In this document: one piece after another, positions 15,349 through 26,191 of the stretch
Position numbering within the stretch: the stretch's first letter is position 1
How the letters are laid out: each line of letters begins with the position of its first letter
Origin: Pseudomonas asuensis
GTDB lineage: Bacteria; Pseudomonadota; Gammaproteobacteria; Pseudomonadales; Pseudomonadaceae
Direction of reading: 5' to 3'
DNA length: 64,000 nt
NCBI RefSeq assembly: GCF_014646755.1
Contig: NZ_BMNW01000004.1
Location: forward strand, 248,001-312,000
The notes under the pieces: model-generated
The model's database searches: none
The model's input: the letters and a program-made list of their open reading frames with translations, nothing else
Told to the model about the DNA's origin: nothing
Position numbers and translations under genes: made by a program

Positions 15349-17148
15349 TCACTTGTCCTTATTCTTATGCCCTGAAAAGACAGAGTTCAGCACCTGCTTG
15401 GCCGTGGCCTTGATAATGCCGCCCTCGTTCGGGTCACCACTCAGGAGCGCCGAGGCAAAGCTTTTGGCCTGTGCCAACGTGAAGTGCGGTGGCAGTGGAG
15501 GAACGTCTGGATCAGTCTTGAAGTTGATTACCACGGGGCGATCAGAGGCCAGCGCTTCTTCCCAGGCAGAAGCCACGCGCTCGGGACTATCAACATAGAT
15601 GCCTTTGAGACCGATCGATTCGGCAAATTGGTGATACGCCACATTAGGGATATTCTGCGAGGCCTCGAATTTGGGATCGCCATTCATGACGCGTTGCTCC
15701 CAGGTCACCTGATTCAAGTCCTCATTATTGAAGACTGCACAAATCCACTTGCCGTTGCCCCATTCACGCCAATACTTGGCCACCGTGATGAGCTCGGCCA
15801 TGTTGCTCATCTGCATGGCACCGTCTCCAACCAATGCCACCACCTGGCGGTCCGGATGGGCGAACTTTGCAGCAATGGCGTAGGGCACTGCCGCGCCCAT
15901 GGAGGCAAGGCCGCCAGACAGCGAGCACATCATGCCACGGCGCATCTGTACATCACGGGCAAACCAGTTGGCGCAGGAGCCGGAGTCGCTGGTCACGATA
16001 GCGCGGTCCGGCAGGCGTGGGGACAGCTCATAGGCGACCCGTTGCGGATTGATCGGTTTGGCATCGGTAAGCGCGCGGGCCTTGAGCGTCTCGTCCGAAT
16101 CCTTGCGCCACTTTTCAATAGAGCCACGCCAGGAGCGATCCGTTTTCTCACGCAACAGCGGTAATAGCGCACGCAGGGTTTCGGCTGAATCGCCCTCAAG
16201 GTTTACTTCCATGGGATAGCGCAGGCTAAGCATGTCAGCCTTCAGGTCGATCTGTACGCCACGGGCCTTGCCCTCTTCAGGCAGGAATTCGGAATAAGGG
16301 AACCCAGAGCCAATCATCAGGAGCGTGTCGCACCCGCTCATCAGCTTGTAGCTTGCCTCGGTGCCAAGCAGCCCGATGGAGCCCGTCACCCAGGGCAGTG
16401 CATCAGGAAGAGCAGCCTTACCTAACAGCGCCTTGGCTACACCTGCACCCAGTTTTTCGGCGACTGCGATGACCTCATCTGTTGCACCCAGCGCGCCGGC
16501 ACCTACCAGAATGGCGACCTTCTCACCCGCATTGAGGACCTCGGCAGCCCGTTGCAGATCGGCCTCGTAAGGCACAACCTTGGGCTTACTGTACCCTACG
16601 CCTGAGTGAATGGTGCCGTGCTTGTGCGGGGGCTCAGAGTACTCAAGCTCCTGTATATCGTTTGGCAGGATGATGGCTGTGACTCGCCGCTCGCCAACGG
16701 CGGTACGAATCGCCCGGTCCACCAGATGACGAACCTGAGAGGGCACCGAGGCCTGTTGGACAAACGCGCCAGCCACGTCCTTGAACATGGACACCAGATC
16801 CAGTTCCTGCTGATAGTGGCCACCCAGGGCTGCTCGGGCCTGCTGACCACAGATAGCCAGAACCGGAACATGATCCATGCGGGCATCATAAAGGCCCGTC
16901 AGCAAATGCGAGGCACCTGGGCCCGAAGTGGAGATGCAGACACCCAACTCGCCGGTAAACTTTGCATCGGCCGCTGCCATGAAGGCGGCCATTTCCTCAT
17001 GGCGGGCCTGGATGAATTTGATTTTCTCGTTCGAACGGTTCAAAGCGCCAAAGACGCCATTAATCCCGTCACCCGGGTAGCCATAGATGCGGCGTACGCC
17101 CCACTGGTACAAGCGTTCGACTATAAAATCACCGACGGTCATCGCCAT
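15349..17148 (-). CDS. Thiamine-diphosphate-dependent enzyme, pyruvate oxidase (PoxB/YdaP)-like
   Basis: 599 residues, ATG at 17148 behind AGGGAGG. Three-domain ThDP fold: an N-terminal PYR domain with the catalytic glutamate in ARHEEMAAF (E51), a middle domain with the Rossmann-like VAILVGAGALGA, and a C-terminal PP domain with VGDGAMQMSNMAEL...N (about 439 onward), the GDG-Nx motif binding ThDP and Mg2+. By family it oxidatively decarboxylates pyruvate to acetate (FAD, quinone), but substrate choice among pyruvate oxidase, acetolactate synthase and related enzymes cannot be proven. The C-terminus (...FSGHKNKDK) is basic. It lies downstream of, and on the same strand as, an SDR dehydrogenase. 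Confidence 0.85.
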   Translation of the reverse strand: MAMTVGDFIVERLYQWGVRRIYGYPGDGINGVFGALNRSNEKIKFIQARHEEMAAFMAAADAKFTGELGVCISTSGPGASHLLTGLYDARMDHVPVLAICGQQARAALGGHYQQELDLVSMFKDVAGAFVQQASVPSQVRHLVDRAIRTAVGERRVTAIILPNDIQELEYSEPPHKHGTIHSGVGYSKPKVVPYEADLQRAAEVLNAGEKVAILVGAGALGATDEVIAVAEKLGAGVAKALLGKAALPDALPWVTGSIGLLGTEASYKLMSGCDTLLMIGSGFPYSEFLPEEGKARGVQIDLKADMLSLRYPMEVNLEGDSAETLRALLPLLREKTDRSWRGSIEKWRKDSDETLKARALTDAKPINPQRVAYELSPRLPDRAIVTSDSGSCANWFARDVQMRRGMMCSLSGGLASMGAAVPYAIAAKFAHPDRQVVALVGDGAMQMSNMAELITVAKYWREWGNGKWICAVFNNEDLNQVTWEQRVMNGDPKFEASQNIPNVAYHQFAESIGLKGIYVDSPERVASAWEEALASDRPVVINFKTDPDVPPLPPHFTLAQAKSFASALLSGDPNEGGIIKATAKQVLNSVFSGHKNKDK

Positions 17149-17247
17149 GAGAACCTCCCTCGATCAGCTGTAAGCGCGTAAGCGGAATAGGTACTTAATG
17201 ACCTAGACCGGCTTAGCTGACGAGAAGGTCCTCAGACGCTGAAAATA

Positions 17248-17273
17248 GATGGCTGGCTCCTCCTTGAGCCATC
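17248..17273. terminator. Hairpin between the SDR and ThDP-enzyme genes
   Basis: GATGGCT (17248-17254) and AGCCATC (17267-17273), with an alternative internal pair GGCTC/GAGCC (17255-17259 / 17266-17270). No T-run, so it is only a possible attenuator or processing site. Confidence 0.35.
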
Positions 17274-17312
17274 AGTATCACCGGAGCTTTGCAAACTGCA
17301 GGGCACAGCCGT

Positions 17313-18311
17313 TTAAAACGGCTTCAGACGACGCAACTTCGCCAGTGCCATCAGCCCGGCGCCTGCAGCTACAAGGGCGACCATGCTGACAATGTCCGAA
17401 TCCACCGAAATGGCCTTGCTACTAGCCTTTTGGTTGAAGCGACCATGGGTACGGTGCAGCCCTTCGACCGGCTTGAAGAGATAATCTGCCCGCTCCGGGT
17501 TTTCCGGCTCATCGGTCATCTGACCGCTATAGGCCTGCTTGGCCATGACCGTATCCAAAAGGCCTGGTGCCACCATATTGCCCAAGATAGCCTGAATGGT
17601 GGTCTTGCCTAGCCAGATCTCACGGGGCGCGCGCATGGCCGCATCAAAAATAGCCCGGGCGGCCACTTCAGGCTGATAGATTGGAGGCAATGGCTGACCG
17701 CGTTTGCCCAGCTTGTTTCGGGCCCAGTCAAATTGTGGCGTGTTGTGAGCCGGCAAGTGCACCATCGTGAGCCGGACGCGGCTCTTGTCGTGGATCAGCT
17801 CGCTGCGCAGGGAGTCGGTAAAACCACGAATAGCGGCTTTAGCACCACAATAAGCGGATTGTAGGGGGATCGACCGGTAGGCCACTGCCGAGCCAACCTG
17901 AACGATAGTGCCACGGTCACGTACCTTCATGCGCTTGAGGGCAGCCATGGTGCCGTAGGTACAGCCCAGGTAGGTCACATCCGTCACGCGGCGGTACTCT
18001 TCTGGAGTCATCGCGCCAAACGCCCCCAGGACCGTAGTCATGGCTGCGTTGACCCAGACGTTGATTGGCCCCAGCTCTGTTTCTATACGCTCCGCCGCCT
18101 GCTCGACCTGATCGGCATCAGCCACATCGGCCTTGCAGCCCAAGGCTTTGTTACCCAAGGCTTCCAGCTCGGCCACCGTATCGGTAAGCCCCTGTTCGCC
18201 TCGGGCGATGACAGCAACCTTGTAACCCGCTTGTGCAAAGTAATGAGCGGTTGCGCGGCCAATACCGGCCGTGCCGCCCGTGATAACAACCACAGGTGAT
18301 TCATGCGCCAT
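17313..18311 (-). CDS. Short-chain dehydrogenase/reductase with C-terminal membrane tail
   Basis: 332 residues. Classical SDR: TGGTAGIG (11-18) binds the NAD(P) dinucleotide, VNAA (about 87-90) replaces the usual NNAG, and the catalytic set is Ser141, Tyr154, Lys158 (YCGAK). Residues about 305-327 are hydrophobic and end in a basic KLRRLKPF tail, so the enzyme is probably anchored to the inner membrane with the catalytic domain in the cytoplasm. The product at 23760 is a paralogue with the same layout. Substrate unknown. It sits upstream of the ThDP enzyme, 164 bases apart on the same strand. Confidence 0.88.
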   Translation of the reverse strand: MAHESPVVVITGGTAGIGRATAHYFAQAGYKVAVIARGEQGLTDTVAELEALGNKALGCKADVADADQVEQAAERIETELGPINVWVNAAMTTVLGAFGAMTPEEYRRVTDVTYLGCTYGTMAALKRMKVRDRGTIVQVGSAVAYRSIPLQSAYCGAKAAIRGFTDSLRSELIHDKSRVRLTMVHLPAHNTPQFDWARNKLGKRGQPLPPIYQPEVAARAIFDAAMRAPREIWLGKTTIQAILGNMVAPGLLDTVMAKQAYSGQMTDEPENPERADYLFKPVEGLHRTHGRFNQKASSKAISVDSDIVSMVALVAAGAGLMALAKLRRLKPF

Positions 18312-18474
18312 GTTTATGCCCTGACATCGTTGGAGGTGTCTTTCAACGGACTGCCCTGCCAGGAGGCGGGTTCAATCCGCTGTGACGACGCCCATCGGGT
18401 TGACCGGTCTGAACCGGGCGCATTGGCTGTCAGTCTTACGCTCAGGCGTATCGCGCTACAGGAGGCGTAATACC

Positions 18475-19062
18475 ATGTTTGAAGTACTCGATGCCCACCA
18501 GTGGCGGGCTTATCAAGGTGAAGACTTCCCGCTCGGCAGCTGGAAAGATAACAGCGGAATCCTGCGTGCTGACCCTGCCGCCGCACGGATTGACCTGATC
18601 TCCCGCCAACTGTATCGAAATTTTTCCCTGACGTTCGAGTTCAGCCTTGCTGCTGGTGGAAATGCGGGGGTGCTGTATCGGGTTCCCGAAACGTGGCCGG
18701 AATCCTGGCAGGGCGGCCCGGAAATGCAGTTGCTAGACGATAGCCTCCACCCAGACGGTCAAAACCCGCTCACAACTAACGGCGCGCTCTACCAGTTACT
18801 GGCACCTACCGAACCCACCCTGATCCAGCCCGGCGAGTTCATGAGCGGCCGACTCATCGTTCATGAAAACCAAGTCGAACACTGGCTCGCTGGACGATGT
18901 GTATTACGTTACGACCTACAGGATGCCGCCCTGCGCCAGAGCATCAGCCAGAGCAAGTTCAAACATAATCCTGACTTCGGGCTCGTGGAGGGCCATATTG
19001 TTCTCCAGCATCATGGCGATGAGGTCTGCTTTCGCTGCCTGCAAGTTGAAGCCTTGCTCTAA
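18475..19062 (+). CDS. DUF1080 (3-keto-disaccharide hydrolase-like) domain protein
   Basis: 195 residues from the ATG at 18475, which has a perfect AGGAGG nine bases upstream; the longer ORF from 18382 is not needed. A single beta-sandwich DUF1080 domain: SWKDNSGILRAD, FSLTFEFSLAAGGNAGVLYRVP, GPEMQLLDD and NALYQL-type segments are in the usual order. Family members bind or cleave sugars, some hydrolysing 3-keto-glycosides. There is no signal peptide, unlike many homologues, so it should be cytoplasmic. It is convergent with the cupin gene, the stop codons directly abutting. Confidence 0.8.
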   Translation: MFEVLDAHQWRAYQGEDFPLGSWKDNSGILRADPAAARIDLISRQLYRNFSLTFEFSLAAGGNAGVLYRVPETWPESWQGGPEMQLLDDSLHPDGQNPLTTNGALYQLLAPTEPTLIQPGEFMSGRLIVHENQVEHWLAGRCVLRYDLQDAALRQSISQSKFKHNPDFGLVEGHIVLQHHGDEVCFRCLQVEALL

Positions 19063-19662
19063 TCACTCTTGCAGGCGCCACGCCTTCAGCAGTAGCCCGT
19101 CCTTGCCTGTCACCGGGTCGGCCTTGGGTAGCGGTACCCGAGCGATACGTGCAACCGAAGCATCATGAGTATCGGCATTGGCGCGCTGAACATCGTAATC
19201 TTCCTGCCCACTTGGGTAGGCACCCACTACCATAAAGTCATCGCTTTCCTCGACCCGGCAGTGGCCCGTGCCTGCGGGTAACACCAGTACATCCCCCGCC
19301 TCTACTGTCAGCTCCTGACCCGATTCGCCTCCCAGGATGATCCGCGCATGCCCGGAAGCTACGCCCAGCACCTCATGGGCAGTCGAATGGTAGTGATGAT
19401 AGTCAAAAATGCCGGCACGCCACTGTGGTGGCCAATCGTTTGCGGCAAACAGCCTTTCGAAGGCAGCCGCCTTGTCATTTTCTTCGAGTGTTACAGCGCG
19501 GTAAACCAGTACCGGGAATGAGCTATTGGGAATACGGCCGTCATCCTTGAAGAACAGCCGATCCGGCTCACCTGCCTGAGCGGGCATGCTCAACGCCGAT
19601 ACCGCCGGGGCCAAACTCAAGGCAAACAGTACGGCATTGTAAGTAGAACGTTTGGAACTCAT
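19063..19662 (-). CDS. Periplasmic cupin-domain protein
   Basis: 199 residues from the ATG at 19662 (GGGGGA upstream). A signal peptide spans about 1-30, cleavage after PAQA. A single cupin follows: HYHSTAHEVLGVASGHARIILGG gives the first metal-binding motif (HxH...E) and the second is GDVLVLPAGTGHCRV with its histidine. The metal and reaction are unknown; similar small cupins are often annotated only as cupin-domain proteins. It lies 53 bases downstream of the alpha/beta hydrolase gene, same strand, so they are probably cotranscribed. Confidence 0.82.
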   Translation of the reverse strand: MSSKRSTYNAVLFALSLAPAVSALSMPAQAGEPDRLFFKDDGRIPNSSFPVLVYRAVTLEENDKAAAFERLFAANDWPPQWRAGIFDYHHYHSTAHEVLGVASGHARIILGGESGQELTVEAGDVLVLPAGTGHCRVEESDDFMVVGAYPSGQEDYDVQRANADTHDASVARIARVPLPKADPVTGKDGLLLKAWRLQE

Positions 19663-19715
19663 GGCAATCCCCCAGTAGATGTACCGGGTTTGAAGGAAAA
19701 GCCGGGTGTGAAGTT

Positions 19716-20435
19716 TCACATACCACGCAACCAATGCTTCAGCAGCTCGGTGGTCTGTTCCGGCAGCTCCAGCGGCGGCAGATGGCCACACTCAGGCAAT
19801 ATTTCCAGGCGTGATCCCTGAATTCCAGCATGCATCTTTTGCGCTTCAGCAACCGGGGTCAGCCTGTCGTTTTCACCGACAACAATCAGCGTCGGCACCG
19901 TAATCGATGCCAATGTCGGAAGCGAGTCCGGCCGATCAATAATTGCCTGCTGCTGACGCAGGAACGCGTCACGCCCTACCCGCTTGCCCATAGCAATTAC
20001 TTCGTCGGCTACTGGCGTACCGATACGACTTGGGTGGATGAGGTTTGGAAGCAGCTGCGGACTGATGCCCAGGAAGCGGCCACGCTCGGCTAGCGCCTTC
20101 ATGCCAACGCGCTGGCGGGTACGTTCAGGCGTATCCAGGCTAGCCATGGTGTCGACAAGCGCTAACCGGATAATCCGCTCCGGCGCCTGCCGCATGATCT
20201 CAAAGGCTACATACCCCCCCATGGACAGCCCTGCCAGTGCAAACCGGGGCGGTGCCTCGGCCAGTACCCGCCTCGCCATATCAGGGATACTGCCGTCGCG
20301 TGTCAGGTCAGCGATCTGCACGTCAGCCTCACCAGTCAATCCCCTGGCCTGGGCGTGCCACAAGGCAGCGTCACAAAGAAGACCAGGAAGAAACAGGAGC
20401 GGAGTACGGGGGTCAGGTGGGGCGGAGGCGGCCAT
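19716..20435 (-). CDS. Alpha/beta-fold hydrolase
   Basis: 239 residues. The nucleophile elbow GLSMGG (about residue 69-74) holds the catalytic serine; the acid is probably the aspartate in VVGENDRLTP, and the histidine is in PECGHLPPLE near the C-terminus. FLPGLLCDAALW near the N-terminus supplies the oxyanion-hole region. Soluble, no signal peptide. The substrate cannot be told; esterase or lactonase-type activity is a family inference. Upstream of the periplasmic cupin gene on the same strand. Confidence 0.85.
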   Translation of the reverse strand: MAASAPPDPRTPLLFLPGLLCDAALWHAQARGLTGEADVQIADLTRDGSIPDMARRVLAEAPPRFALAGLSMGGYVAFEIMRQAPERIIRLALVDTMASLDTPERTRQRVGMKALAERGRFLGISPQLLPNLIHPSRIGTPVADEVIAMGKRVGRDAFLRQQQAIIDRPDSLPTLASITVPTLIVVGENDRLTPVAEAQKMHAGIQGSRLEILPECGHLPPLELPEQTTELLKHWLRGM

Positions 20436-20751
20436 GAAAGACTCATCTGTGCAGCAAAAGCTGCGTTCTATACGGCCTTCGTCAGCGATGCAAGTACTGC
20501 TAACGCTTACCTTGGCGAAAGCACGCTGGACCGCGCACCCATTATCTGCTCTGCGGCAGAGAGCGATTACTACAGTATTGCTGGACGCCGTAACCCTGAT
20601 TTAGCCCGCTATTGGCCCCACCACATGATAACGAGTACGGCCTGGCACCGGGCGCTCACCCCATAGCCTGGGACGAACCTATAGCAACGGTGCAACCTTA
20701 CGCGTTATCACTTAGGGCAGCGGAGTTATTCCTGGCCTCTGTCATCTGCCG
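20436..20751. other. Intergenic region upstream of the alpha/beta hydrolase
   Basis: 316 bases between the recQ stop and the hydrolase start. I see no gene, repeat or clear terminator. It should hold the hydrolase promoter. Confidence 0.5.
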
Positions 20752-22740
<1,989 letters not shown>

Positions 22741-22981
22741 GCAAGAGGTCAGTTACAATCAAAGGGTGTGCAGGCTTTTTAATGAGTCTAAAGGCGCTTC
22801 AGGCCCTTTATGACGCCGCAAAGCGACAGGATGAAGCAAAATTGTCGCTATTTTTTATTAGCGGTATGTCGATACGTCTTAATATCCGGCAAAATTGTCT
22901 TTTCCCCTAAACGATTTTGATCAGCAGCGCCTCTTATCAAGGCGTTGACAGTATTTTTTTACCGTCTCTGATCGCCCTTGA

Positions 22982-23566
<585 letters not shown>

Positions 23567-23580
23567 GCATAGACGCAATG

Positions 23581-23609
23581 GGCTGCCAATCTGGGAAAAG
23601 CAGCCTTTT
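23581..23609 (+). terminator. Intrinsic terminator of xpt
   Basis: GGCTGC (23581-23586) pairs with GCAGCC (23600-23605), followed by TTTT. Confidence 0.7.
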
Positions 23610-23759
23610 CGCTATAAACAGCTGCGATCCTTCATGATTGATCGACAGTCGGTTCCCGATGTAAGGAACCTCGCTGGAAGCCTGACCTTCTACTGATGTG
23701 AATGCCCGATGCAGCCAATGGCTGTAATCGGTTCCTTTTTCCTTTGAAAAGGAGGACAC

Positions 23760-24776
23760 ATGAACGTCAGGCTTAAACCGCTCAACGAACAAGTGATCGT
23801 TATTACCGGTGCCTCTAGCGGTATCGGTCTTGCGACAGCCAGAATGGCTGCGCAGCAGGGTGCCCGTCTGGTTCTGGCAGCACGCAACGAAGAAGCGCTG
23901 CAAGACATCGAACACAACCTTGGTGGTGCCAGTGGTACGGTAGTCACTGTGGTCGCCGATGTAAGCCAGCGTGAAGAGCTTCAGAAAGTGGCTGACAAGG
24001 CGCTGGAAGCCTTTGGCGGCTTCGATACCTGGATCAACAATGCAGCGACCTCAGTCTGGGGCACGGTTGAAGAGGTCAGTGACGAAGATTGCCGCCAGCT
24101 GTTCGAAACCAACTTCTGGGGCACCGTTTATGGGTCGAAAATCGCAGCGGCCCATCTGCGCGAGCGCGGTGGCTCGATCATCAACATTGGTAGCCTCGAG
24201 TCCGCTGCACCACTTCCCTATCATTCCATGTACAGCGCCAGCAAACACGCCATCAAAGCGATGACGGATGTATTGCGGGTCGAATTGCGGAAGGAGAAGG
24301 CACCTGTTTCGGTGACATTGGTGCGCCCGGCCTCCATCAACACGCTGTTCAACGACCACGCCAAGAATTACCTGTCCAGTGCGCCGGTACTTCCACCGCC
24401 TGTCTATACCCCTGAGACGGTTGCCCGGGCCATTCTGAAAGCAGCCGTCCATCCGCAACGTGACGTCTTTGTAGGCAGCCCGGCCAAGGTCATGACCAAG
24501 ATAGCCCAGAACTTCCCGCGTTTGTACGACGTGATCAGCGAGAAGCTTCTGTCTAACGCCATCCCGAGCGGGCGCCCCGACAACAACCGTGAGGGCGAGA
24601 TGTATTCGGCCGACTACACCCCGGGCAACTATGGCCAGGCCAGCGGCCGTAATCCTGGGCCCAAAATGCAACACAGCCTGTATACCCAGGCTTCCCAGCA
24701 TCCCATTGCAAGCACAGCGCTGGCCGTTCTTGGCGGCCTCGTCATAGGTGCACTTGTAAAAGGCCGTCGCCGTTAA
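23760..24776 (+). CDS. Short-chain dehydrogenase/reductase with C-terminal membrane tail, paralogue of the 17313-18311 product
   Basis: 338 residues, ATG after a strong AAAGGAGG. TGASSGIG (17-24), NNAA (93-96), and catalytic Ser145, Tyr158 and Lys162 (YSASK) are all present. Hydrophobic residues about 318-333 followed by KGRRR predict a C-terminal membrane anchor. Shares with the 17.3 kb paralogue the layout, the V/AARAI(L/F).AA segment and the tail; the DVFVGSPAKVM region corresponds to EIWLGKTTIQ there. Substrate unknown. Monocistronic, with about 180 bases before the next gene and no clear terminator seen. Confidence 0.88.
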   Translation: MNVRLKPLNEQVIVITGASSGIGLATARMAAQQGARLVLAARNEEALQDIEHNLGGASGTVVTVVADVSQREELQKVADKALEAFGGFDTWINNAATSVWGTVEEVSDEDCRQLFETNFWGTVYGSKIAAAHLRERGGSIINIGSLESAAPLPYHSMYSASKHAIKAMTDVLRVELRKEKAPVSVTLVRPASINTLFNDHAKNYLSSAPVLPPPVYTPETVARAILKAAVHPQRDVFVGSPAKVMTKIAQNFPRLYDVISEKLLSNAIPSGRPDNNREGEMYSADYTPGNYGQASGRNPGPKMQHSLYTQASQHPIASTALAVLGGLVIGALVKGRRR

Positions 24777-24928
24777 CAGCGGTTACCCTGCCTGTAGACC
24801 AACGCCTACGGGCAGGGGCTGTCTTCAGACATAAAAGCGACGGGCCGTCTTTCTGGTCGATCATTCGACAAGCAAACACCCGGCAGGCCCGGTATCATCC
24901 GCGCCCCGCTTCTCCTGCTGATTGATCA

Positions 24929-25327
24929 ATGAAAAAGCCGCAACTGGTCGCTGCTGCCGAACTCGACCGTCTAGATACCTGGGCCAAATACTACAAAGGG
25001 TTGTGCCGTGAGTGCATGGCCACCTGCTGCACGCTCCCCGTGGAGGTTCGTATCAAGGACCTGATCCGCATTGGCGTTGTGGATGAATTTGAAGCAGGTG
25101 AGCCGCCCAAGAATGTTGCTAAACGCCTCATGAAGGAAGGTATCGTCGAACGCTTCAACCAGAAAAGTGGCATCTTTACGCTAACTCGCTTAGCGAATAA
25201 TGATTGCCTCTATCTGGATCGCAAGAGCCGCCTATGCACGATCTATGACAAGCGCCCTGACACGTGCCGCAACCACCCGCAGATCGGTCCACGCCCTGGC
25301 TACTGCGCCTACAAGCCCAAGAGCTAA
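24929..25327 (+). CDS. YkgJ-family cysteine-cluster protein
   Basis: 132 residues. Eight cysteines lie in the pattern of the family: CREC (C26, C29), CC (C33, C34), C93, C103, C113 (in DTCRNHP) and C126. These families probably bind an Fe-S cluster or zinc; the role is unknown. The start ATG follows a short gap after 24776, but no good ribosome site is obvious. Convergent with rpmG across a shared terminator. Confidence 0.85.
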   Translation: MKKPQLVAAAELDRLDTWAKYYKGLCRECMATCCTLPVEVRIKDLIRIGVVDEFEAGEPPKNVAKRLMKEGIVERFNQKSGIFTLTRLANNDCLYLDRKSRLCTIYDKRPDTCRNHPQIGPRPGYCAYKPKS

Positions 25328-25363
25328 GCGACTAGCACAACGGTTTTCAGCACGCCAGAAAGC

Positions 25364-25393
25364 AAAAAACCCAGCGGTTAGGCTGGGTTTTTT
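25364..25393. terminator. Bidirectional terminator between YkgJ gene and rpmG
   Basis: AAAAAACCCAGC (25364-25375) and GCTGGGTTTTTT (25382-25393), perfect 12-bp stem with 6-base loop and T-runs on both strands. Confidence 0.92.
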
Positions 25394-25437
25394 GTGTGCC
25401 GTGATTCCGCCGAAGCGGTCACGAAAGACAGGATCAA

Positions 25438-25593
25438 TTACTTGATCTTGGCTTCCTTGTACATCACGTGCTTACGCACAACCGGATCGAATTTTTTAAT
25501 TTCGATCTTTTCGGGCTTGGTGCGCTTGTTCTTGTCGGTGGTGTAGAAGTGACCGGTACCGGCACTGGACACCAAACGGATCAATTCACGCAT
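25438..25593 (-). CDS. rpmG: 50S ribosomal protein L33
   Basis: 51 residues, [20 protein letters not shown] at the start and a lysine-rich C-terminus ([11 protein letters not shown]), the short L33 form. It lacks the CxxC zinc pairs of the zinc-binding variant, so it is the zinc-independent type. It follows rpmB by 11 bases and is cotranscribed with it. Confidence 0.96.
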   Translation of the reverse strand: MRELIRLVSSAGTGHFYTTDKNKRTKPEKIEIKKFDPVVRKHVMYKEAKIK

Positions 25594-25604
25594 GATGAAG
25601 CTCC

Positions 25605-25841
25605 TTAGAATTTTTCGCCGCGAGTGCGCAGCTCGGACAGTACGGTATCAATACCGCGCTTGTCGATGATACGCATGCCCTTGGCAGAAACGCGCAGACG
25701 CACGAAACGCTTCTCGGACTCAACCCAGAAACGATGGTAGTGCAGATTCGGCAGGAAACGACGACGGGTTTTGTTGTTAGCGTGGGAAACATTGTTCCCA
25801 GTAACCGGACCCTTACCGGTCACTTGACAGACTCTAGACAT
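25605..25841 (-). CDS. rpmB: 50S ribosomal protein L28
   Basis: 78 residues, the common length. [29 protein letters not shown] is the L28 N-terminal signature (fragment order [10 protein letters not shown]...KTRRRF). No second CxxC, so the zinc-free type, matching the L33 form. First gene of the rpmB-rpmG operon with its own promoter about 130 bases upstream. Confidence 0.97.
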   Translation of the reverse strand: MSRVCQVTGKGPVTGNNVSHANNKTRRRFLPNLHYHRFWVESEKRFVRLRVSAKGMRIIDKRGIDTVLSELRTRGEKF

Positions 25842-26191
25842 GCCTCAGCCCTCATAAACCACATGCCAAACCCGGCATGGGTTGGCCGCTTGAATCGTTT
25901 GAAAATTCCGTTTAGTCGGGGCGGTGTCGGCTTTTCTGCAACACTCACAGAGCCATGCCCCGAAAAAAGAGCGCTGTTTTATACCAGAAGAGCCTTGATG
26001 TATCAAGGATATACCTAGTCGAGCCGACCAGTTGAAGACCGCATAGATACTGCACCGTAGCTGCAAAGTACAAAAGCGCACAACCACTCGTCGCGAAATT
26101 GCATTGAGATGAACGGCACAGTGGTCTAGCGTAGACCCCTGGCACCATGAGCTCCATGGACGGCCACCTACTCAATCAGAAGGAGCACTCC
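25842..26191. other. Divergent promoter region, rpmB and solute-binding protein
   Basis: About 350 bases without a gene. It contains the rpmB promoter with a palindrome over its -35 box (listed separately). The promoter for the plus-strand solute-binding protein should lie in the right half, but I do not recognise it. Confidence 0.5.
25978..26006 (-). promoter_or_regulatory. Sigma70 promoter of rpmB-rpmG
   Basis: On the minus strand TTGATA (26006-26001) and TATAAA (25983-25978) match the consensus at 5/6 each with a 17-base spacer. The predicted start is near 25970, giving a leader of about 130 nt. A palindrome CCTTGAT/ATCAAGG (25993-26008) overlaps the -35 box. Confidence 0.65.
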
